10,113 bases of DNA from assembly GCA_014380605.1 (NCBI GenBank), contig JACMJO010000178.1, positions 1 to 10,113 on the forward strand. Reading direction: 5' to 3'. Position 1 is the first letter of the stretch. Each line of letters opens with the position of its first letter. The notes beneath the pieces are model-generated. The model worked only from the letters and a program-made list of their open reading frames with translations, searched no databases and had not been told where the DNA came from. Origin of the DNA: Fimbriimonadaceae bacterium (GTDB taxonomy: Bacteria > Armatimonadota > Fimbriimonadia > Fimbriimonadales > Fimbriimonadaceae). The position numbers and the translations under genes were made by a program. Shown one piece after another: positions 6,642 to 10,113 of the stretch.

Positions 6642-7499
6642 ATGAGCTTCATCCTCGTCGCCGCCATCGCCTCCATGTCCGACGGCATCATTGCCCCCGG
6701 AGCCAAGCTAGAGCTCTTGGGCGACGGCTACTCCTTCACCGAGGGCCCTGCGACCGACAAAGACGGCAATGTCTACTTCACCGACCAGCCCAACGACCGC
6801 ATCATGAAATGGTCCACGGACGGCAAAATCGTCGAGTGGATGAAGCCGTGCGGGCGTAGCAACGGAATGTACTTCGATGCCAAGGGCAACCTCATCGCCT
6901 GCGCCGACGACAAGAACGAACTCTGGTCTATCTCCCCCGATAAGAAGGTGACGGTTCTCGTCAAGGATTTCGATGCCAAGCTCCTCAACGGCCCCAACGA
7001 CGTCTGGGTGCATCCGAACGGCGACATGTACTTCACCGACCCACTCTACGAGCGACCCTACTGGAGCCGAGAAAAGAAGCAACAGCAGACCGGACAAGGT
7101 GTGTACTTGCTCAGGAACGGCAAGGTGACTTCAGTCGACCAAGACTTGACGAAGTCGAACGGAATCATCGGGACCGCCGATGGCAAGACGCTTTATGTCG
7201 CCGACATCGGTGCGGACAAGACCTATCGGTACGACATCCAAAAGGACGCCACCCTCGCCAACAAGACCCTCTTCTGCAACATGGGCTCCGATGGCATGAC
7301 CCTGGATAGTAAAGGCAACCTCTATCTAACCGGTAAGGGTGTGAACGTGTTTGATAAGGACGGTAAGCAGATCGAGCAGATCGATGTCCCCCAAGGCTGG
7401 ACCGCCAACGTCACATTCGCTGGCAAGGACCGAAAGCTACTGTTCATCACCGCCGGAACTGGAGTCTATGGGCTAAAAATGGCAGTGAAGGGGCTGTAG
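6642..7499 (+). CDS. SMP-30/gluconolactonase/LRE family protein
   Basis: This 285-residue protein is a six-bladed beta-propeller of the SMP-30 family, which hydrolyses sugar lactones or related esters with one divalent metal. By the family pattern the metal ligands are E34 (SFTEGPA), N173 (KSNG) and D217 (GSDGM), and N119-D120 (NGPND) lines the substrate site. Recurring blade motifs DGNVYFTD (41-48), KGNLIACAD (81-89), NGDMYFTDP (126-134), DGKTLYVAD (180-188) and KGNLYLTG (224-231) cover the chain. Length is normal for the family. Residues 1-13 are hydrophobic (MSFILVAAIASMS) and could be a very short signal peptide without a basic n-region, so location is uncertain. The gene lies 28 bases after the hydrolase gene and converges with the DxDGDG gene, whose stop is 9 bases away. 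The exact lactone substrate cannot be told. Confidence 0.9.
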   Translation: MSFILVAAIASMSDGIIAPGAKLELLGDGYSFTEGPATDKDGNVYFTDQPNDRIMKWSTDGKIVEWMKPCGRSNGMYFDAKGNLIACADDKNELWSISPDKKVTVLVKDFDAKLLNGPNDVWVHPNGDMYFTDPLYERPYWSREKKQQQTGQGVYLLRNGKVTSVDQDLTKSNGIIGTADGKTLYVADIGADKTYRYDIQKDATLANKTLFCNMGSDGMTLDSKGNLYLTGKGVNVFDKDGKQIEQIDVPQGWTANVTFAGKDRKLLFITAGTGVYGLKMAVKGL

Positions 7500-7508
7500 C
7501 TCCCACAA

Positions 7509-8261
7509 CTAAACCCCGGCTCCATACTCCACCAACTTCCGCACACTTCCCTTCCTGAACTGATAGACCGCCGCGCTTTGGCCCTCGTAGTAATCCGAAC
7601 TGCCGACAACCTCAAACTTCCCGTCCCCGTCAAAGTCGGCAATCGCGCGCAACTGGTCCGCTCCGCCGAGGGCGCCGTCCTGCCGAGCGTCGTGGTGAGC
7701 GACCACCACCGTTATCGCCTTGCCATTCCTCACGCATCGAATCAAAATCGAGGTGTAGTCGGTCGGCTTGCCGTCCTCCATCGTACGGGGAACCATGTCC
7801 GCCAATGGTGCCGCCTCGATGACCACTTCCCGCACTCCATCGCCATCCAAGTCCACGCCGACCACCCTGTTGATCCGCGCCTTGGCCTGCCCCAGCCCCT
7901 TGGCGCGCAAGTGCGCCTGAACAACGTCCAGATACACCTTCGAACTTGGCGAGTAAACCTGGGTAGCCGGAAACTTTGGCGCCGTTCCCGACCAGAGCAC
8001 CTTGTTCGACCACTCTTCCTTGATCGCGAACCAGCCCTCGGCGACGTCGGATTGCAGCTCCAGCCTGGGAATCGTAACCTTGCCCGTCGTGCCGCTAATT
8101 CCTAGCTCTGTGAACTGGATGTTCCTGAGTTTGCCAACTGGATCGCTTGGCTTGGAGACCAGGTTCTTCCACTTCCCATTCTCGAGCCTCGCAATCGCGA
8201 GCATATCGACCATCAGAAGGCCCTTGGCGGCAAGTGTTCCAGCAACTAGCGTAACGAGCAC
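7509..8261 (-). CDS. Exported protein with two DxDGDG (FG-GAP/VCBS-like) motifs
   Basis: This 250-residue protein ends in a region with two calcium-binding-type loops: DLDGDG at 137-142 (VVGVDLDGDGVREVVI) and DFDGDG at 209-214 (IADFDGDGKFEVVG). A strand pair containing YYEGQSAAVYQF (224-235) follows. This arrangement is frequent in secreted bacterial proteins of unknown function that look like partial integrin-type propellers. The N-terminal part, 14-120, is beta-rich and unassigned. The N-terminus (MLVTLVAGTLAAKG) resembles the hydrophobic core of a signal peptide lacking its basic n-region; the frame has an in-frame TAA four codons before the GTG, so no longer start exists. TAACAT, six bases upstream, may serve as -10. 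The upstream DUF4304-like gene ends 9 bases earlier in the same frame. An origin as a truncated gene is possible. Confidence 0.7.
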   Translation of the reverse strand: MLVTLVAGTLAAKGLLMVDMLAIARLENGKWKNLVSKPSDPVGKLRNIQFTELGISGTTGKVTIPRLELQSDVAEGWFAIKEEWSNKVLWSGTAPKFPATQVYSPSSKVYLDVVQAHLRAKGLGQAKARINRVVGVDLDGDGVREVVIEAAPLADMVPRTMEDGKPTDYTSILIRCVRNGKAITVVVAHHDARQDGALGGADQLRAIADFDGDGKFEVVGSSDYYEGQSAAVYQFRKGSVRKLVEYGAGV

Positions 8262-8267
8262 AAAGAG

Positions 8268-8273
8268 ATGTTA
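8268..8273 (-). promoter_or_regulatory. Possible leaderless-type -10 (TAACAT) overlapping a stop codon
   Basis: On the minus strand TAACAT ends 6 bases before GTG 8261. Its first three bases are the TAA stop of the DUF4304-like gene. No Shine-Dalgarno sequence is present. Confidence 0.33.
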
Positions 8274-8945
8274 CACCTCTTTGGTCTGAAGATATGCCTC
8301 GATCTCCGCCGCAAGAGAAGCAAAGCAACCTGACTCTAGAGCCAGTTGCAAGTCCTCCTTTCCCTCTTCTTTACCGAGTCGCAATCCAATGTAGCCGCGA
8401 ATAAGACAGGCATGTGGAGAATCAGGCGTTCCATAACCCCAATTGTCTTCATCCTCGTACATGCGCGTCCGTTCATAGGCAACATCAAGGTCGCCATACT
8501 TCTCGAACCAGGGCATGGCCTCGGCGGCAACTCGAATCTTAACCTCATTGAACATGAGGTCAAGACCAAACTTGTCAAGAGAAACGAACCATACATCTGG
8601 ATTGGAGTCGGCCTGGAATAGACCTGGTGGGTTTATTGATTTCCGGAATTGACCGCAATATTCTGGTGGTCTCCCTTTCACAGTTTTTTGTCTATTCAGC
8701 AAAGAGTCGCAAGGGATGAATCGGAAGTAGATCGCTAAATTAATGGCGAAAGAAAACGTCGTTGTTTCAAGGTGGGAGGCCAAGTGGGCGCCCATCATCT
8801 GAAAGTTAACAATATCGATACGATCCGGAAGGCATCTCCACGCAGTCGTAGCAGTAGTATCAGTAAAGCCATCGGCTTTCAGAATTGGCCAAATCACTTG
8901 ACGTATCTTGCGACTGACGAACTTGCGATCTACAAGGTCACTCAT
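8271..8945 (-). CDS. DUF4304-like protein
   Basis: This 224-residue protein begins with helices SRKIRQVIWPILKADGF (11-27), then W36-R37, DIVNFQM (44-50) and FSFAINLAIYFRFIP (64-78). This matches the DUF4304 plan: a helix ending in GF, a strand with a conserved Asn-Phe-Gln, and a strand with Asn-Leu. After that come WFVSLDKFGLDL (119-130) and a helix-rich C-terminal part with TPR-like spacing (ACLIRGYIGLRLGKEEG, 179-195). DUF4304 proteins are of unknown function and patchily distributed, often encoded singly. ATG 8945 was chosen because it overlaps the MmgE/PrpD stop codon as ATGAGTGA, a translational-coupling arrangement; upstream in-frame codons would run deep into that gene. Base composition is lower in GC (about 42-47% in the segments I counted by hand) than the neighbours (about 60%), consistent with recent acquisition. 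No signal peptide is seen, so it should be cytoplasmic. Confidence 0.65.
   Translation of the reverse strand: MSDLVDRKFVSRKIRQVIWPILKADGFTDTTATTAWRCLPDRIDIVNFQMMGAHLASHLETTTFSFAINLAIYFRFIPCDSLLNRQKTVKGRPPEYCGQFRKSINPPGLFQADSNPDVWFVSLDKFGLDLMFNEVKIRVAAEAMPWFEKYGDLDVAYERTRMYEDEDNWGYGTPDSPHACLIRGYIGLRLGKEEGKEDLQLALESGCFASLAAEIEAYLQTKEV
8938..8945 (-). other. Stop/start overlap ATGAGTGA
   Basis: The ATG of the DUF4304-like gene (8945-8943) and the TGA of the MmgE/PrpD gene (8940-8938) share these 8 bases in different frames. Ribosomes ending the upstream gene could restart here. Confidence 0.7.
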
Positions 8946-10113
8946 ACCCTGGCCTATGTGCGATCTGCACATCAAACAACGACGCAAGCTCATGCGCCTT
9001 TAAGCTTCCAATCGACTCCAGCCGATTCACATAAGCCATAACGTCGACCCCATCCGGAAGACCAAGACCGCCGAGCATTCCAAACTTGTGGGCAAGGATT
9101 CCCTTCAAATCGGCGATCGAGTTTCGCGCATGCCCTGCCGGATACATCACTAAGCCCGAGTCGTATGTCTCGCCTCCGGAGGTCCCAATCCGGATCGAAG
9201 TCGGGATGCCGTCGGGATACTTAGCGTCGTACTCCGGCCCGCCATGAGTGAACTCGATCTTGTCCATCAACTCGCGCGTTGCCGGATTGAAAATGGCTGA
9301 TTCAGACACCTGATAGTCGTATGGCGAAAGCATCAACCATTTCCAAATCTGATCCGTGCTCTCTAGCCCCTCCATGCGACCGTCCCGCGCCTTTCTCAGC
9401 AGGGTCGCGACGATATAGGCCATCGAATGGTCGGCGCTCTGTCTTGTTTTCGGCTCTTTCTTCATGGGATTGCCAATGATGCCGAAGGCCGGTTCGTACG
9501 CTACGATTTCTATGGTCTGAATATCGGCGCTCAGCAATTGGGGATTCTCCGAGATCAGGTTGATCGCCCCCTGCAATGCCCCCGCCGACTGGTGCTCGTA
9601 CAGGCCCAGCTTGAAATGCATCCCCATGACGGCAAAGTCGTCGCCCGACATGCTCAGCACCAAGTCGAACGGCGAATCTCCAGCTTCTTTCCATCGCTCC
9701 GAACCCTCGGTGGTAGGCTCAAAGAAGCGGAAAATAGCCTCCGGATTTCGAAAGATGTCCTTCGGCCCGACAAATCCGATCATCGCTCGCTTCATGCAGA
9801 GGATCGCGGCCTCGGTCGAGATTCCCGCGCTCGCCCCTTTGGAATCGCTCAACTGCTTTCCGGCCCGAATCGCCCTCCAGGGAATGTAGTGGGCGACGAA
9901 CATCCCGATCGCGCTCTCGATCTGCTCCGCCGTCGCGCCCATCAAAGCCCCGTAAGTTGCCGCCGAGCCGATCGCGCCGTGGACTACGTGGTCGATCTTG
10001 TAGGTTTTGAGGCTGAAAACCTCTGCCAGTCGCCCCCGAATCTCATCGAGGCAGACCATCCCCCGCAGCGCCGTAGTGCCTTCTAAGCCCCGTTGTTGGC
10101 ACGCGGCAATGAC
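8938..10113 (-). CDS. MmgE/PrpD family protein (2-methylcitrate dehydratase-like), 5' end off window
   Basis: The frame is open to the right edge, so 391 C-terminal residues are visible; family members usually have about 450-480, so some 60-90 N-terminal residues lie outside. Family segments seen in order are HVVHGAIGSAATYGALMG (43-60 of the visible chain), SDSKGASAGISTEAA (89-103), GFVGPKDIFRNPEAIFRFF (113-131), KTRQSADHSMAYIVATLL (222-239) and, near the end, AHKFGMLGG (341-349). The Lys of SDSKG and the Tyr of DHSMAY occupy places where related dehydratases and decarboxylases (PrpD, aconitate decarboxylase) have catalytic residues; that alignment is from memory. The family acts on 2-methylcitrate, aconitate or similar acids; the substrate cannot be assigned, and no prpB or prpC gene is in view. 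Translation is probably coupled to the DUF4304-like gene through an 8-base overlap. Confidence 0.85.
   Translation of the reverse strand, partial: VIAACQQRGLEGTTALRGMVCLDEIRGRLAEVFSLKTYKIDHVVHGAIGSAATYGALMGATAEQIESAIGMFVAHYIPWRAIRAGKQLSDSKGASAGISTEAAILCMKRAMIGFVGPKDIFRNPEAIFRFFEPTTEGSERWKEAGDSPFDLVLSMSGDDFAVMGMHFKLGLYEHQSAGALQGAINLISENPQLLSADIQTIEIVAYEPAFGIIGNPMKKEPKTRQSADHSMAYIVATLLRKARDGRMEGLESTDQIWKWLMLSPYDYQVSESAIFNPATRELMDKIEFTHGGPEYDAKYPDGIPTSIRIGTSGGETYDSGLVMYPAGHARNSIADLKGILAHKFGMLGGLGLPDGVDVMAYVNRLESIGSLKAHELASLFDVQIAHRPGYE

Noticed and set aside
7488..7530. Bidirectional terminator between the converging SMP-30 and DxDGDG genes
   Set aside because: GGGGCT/AGCTCCC pairing is imperfect with a two-base loop and no T-run; the 9-base gap leaves no room for a clear structure.
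4442..8945. A defence or toxin system made of the membrane hydrolase and the DUF4304-like gene
   Set aside because: They are on opposite strands, separated by housekeeping-type enzymes, with no nuclease, sensor, recombinase or immunity-like gene nearby.
9302..10086. Long open frames on both strands over the MmgE/PrpD gene
   Set aside because: They overlap a clear family match and their translations look like frame-shifted, Arg/Pro-rich shadows.
1..10113. CRISPR array, tRNA, rRNA, insertion sequence or phage genes
   Set aside because: No regular repeats, no transposase or integrase motifs and no RNA gene signatures were seen on either strand.

Overview
The window is a bacterial chromosomal segment of about 55-60% GC with tightly packed genes on both strands. 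I suspect an Armatimonadota (Fimbriimonadia-like) or similar soil/freshwater bacterium. The grounds are gene style (a DUF6941 protein, a secreted TPR protein with HYWIH/HMVHMSGH motifs, a DxDGDG exported protein, an SMP-30 enzyme, a planctomycete/armatimonad-like MmgE/PrpD protein) and the near absence of Shine-Dalgarno sequences. This is inference; no rRNA or marker gene is present. I see no tRNA, rRNA, CRISPR array, transposase or phage gene.

Layout. Positions 1-209 hold the N-terminal end of an OGG1-type 8-oxoguanine DNA glycosylase frame. It stops matching at a GC-rich inverted-repeat element (150-207) that contains a near-ideal G-quadruplex motif (175-194); no HhH-GPD catalytic domain follows. 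On the plus strand come an exported L,D-transpeptidase (233-880), a MATE/MOP-fold membrane protein with a visible internal duplication (920-2266), a DUF6941 protein (2309-2710), an exported TPR protein (2768-4366), a large alpha/beta-hydrolase whose fold is interrupted by a membrane domain (4442-6613) and an SMP-30/gluconolactonase-family enzyme (6642-7499). On the minus strand, converging on the SMP-30 gene, lie an MmgE/PrpD protein (8938 to beyond the right edge), an AT-richer DUF4304-like protein (8271-8945) overlapping it by 8 bases, and an exported DxDGDG protein (7509-8261).

How the genes work together. There is no clear single pathway. The L,D-transpeptidase and MOP-type transporter both fit the cell envelope. 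The other plus-strand genes seem to be separate units, because four of them, and possibly the MOP gene, have a -10-like hexamer 6-8 bases before the start codon and no ribosome-binding site. That points to leaderless transcripts as a common mode here. The most unusual items are the broken glycosylase with its G-rich element, the hydrolase split by a membrane domain, the recurrent leaderless-type signals, and the compositionally distinct DUF4304-like gene coupled to the MmgE/PrpD stop codon. I found no convincing new multi-gene system.
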